NCBI GenBank assembly: GCA_017554445.1
Contig: JAFZIJ010000063.1
Coordinates: 29,133-93,132, forward strand
Length of the DNA stretch: 64,000 nucleotides
Direction of reading: 5' to 3'
Origin: Victivallales bacterium
Lineage (GTDB): Bacteria > Verrucomicrobiota > Lentisphaeria > Oligosphaerales > Oligosphaeraceae
Positions within the stretch are counted from its first letter, which is position 1. Each line of letters opens with the position of its first letter. The notes under the pieces are model-generated. The model was not told the DNA's origin. It did no database searches and was given only the letters and a program-made list of their open reading frames with translations. A program made the position numbers and the translations under genes. Shown here piece after piece: positions 63,880-64,000 of the stretch.

Positions 63880-64000
63880 TGGCGCGGGCGTCCCGCCTGC
63901 GCCTGCCAACGGCGAGACGCCGTCGTTACACCAGGCCGACGGCGAGACGCCGTCGTTACACCAGGCCGACGGCGAGACGCCGTCGTTACACCAGTCCGAC
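63880..64000 (+). repeat. Dispersed GC-rich element with tandemly amplified 30-base unit (copy 5, runs off the edge)
   Basis: The left block GCGGGCGTCCCGCCTGCGCC (63884-63903 region) is followed by three full 30-base units (63905-63934, 63935-63964, 63965-63994) and the start of a fourth. Each unit has ACGGCGAGACGCCGT, a 7-base-pair hairpin, then CGTTACACCAG. Units differ by single bases. The array continues outside the window. Confidence 0.88.

Noticed and set aside
63905..64000. Possible CRISPR array (30-base repeats)
   Set aside because: Units are directly adjacent with no spacers and no cas genes nearby.

Overview
The window is about 55% GC bacterial chromosome with dense, short-spaced genes. 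It looks like a host- or gut-associated member of the PVC superphylum, most likely Lentisphaerota (Victivallales-like) or Kiritimatiellota. This rests on LPS/Kdo and Lpt genes (diderm envelope), an McsA-McsB-ClpC set, a DUF6785-type membrane protein, DUF2961/GH172, sialidase and other glycan-active proteins, and simple repeats between genes. The assignment is inferred from gene content. No rRNA, tRNA, CRISPR array, transposase or prophage was recognised.

Layout. 1-6.9 kb (minus strand): an ABC/FtsX membrane cluster made of an unknown protein, a PqqD-like protein, an FtsX permease, a LolD-like ATPase and a large protein with a metal-site-less M28 peptidase fold that runs off the left edge. 7.1-10.3 kb: a MurJ-like flippase and a glycosyltransferase. 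10.3-14 kb: a compact S-adenosylmethionine cycle operon (metK, adenosine kinase, ahcY) with a structured leader. 14-20.7 kb: a polytopic membrane protein, a ROK kinase, frr, pyrH and typA. 20.8-21.3 kb: gene debris next to a DMT transporter. 22.3-40.2 kb: a glycan-oriented accessory region (GH172, a 1613-residue GH101/129-like lipoprotein, MATE pump, sialidase, ceramidase-like protein, acyltransferase-like protein) mixed with housekeeping genes (dus, orn, srkA).

40.2-52.6 kb (minus strand): a long run that reads LPS-kinase-like protein, mcsA, mcsB, clpC, an FHA-like membrane protein, the heptose kinase gene, kdsB, kdsA, kdsC, lptC, lptA, lptB, hpf. It links Kdo/heptose supply and LPS transport with protein quality control. 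The McsB homologue has lost the known arginine-kinase active-site residues, and ClpC has lost the acidic residue of one phosphoarginine pocket. 52.7-64 kb: a metallophosphatase/TIM-barrel fusion, a membrane dipeptidase, a GH5-like secreted glycosidase, a hexuronate operon (uxaC, uxuB, uxuA) and a divergent SDR/enolase-family dehydratase pair.

Two repeat systems run through the intergenic spaces. One is a GC-rich hairpin element built around GGCGTCCCGCCTGCGC and ACGGCGAGACGCCGTCGTTAC, which is tandemly amplified at the right edge. The other is a set of unrelated short tandem repeats with 7- or 9-base periods that sit at gene starts and stops.
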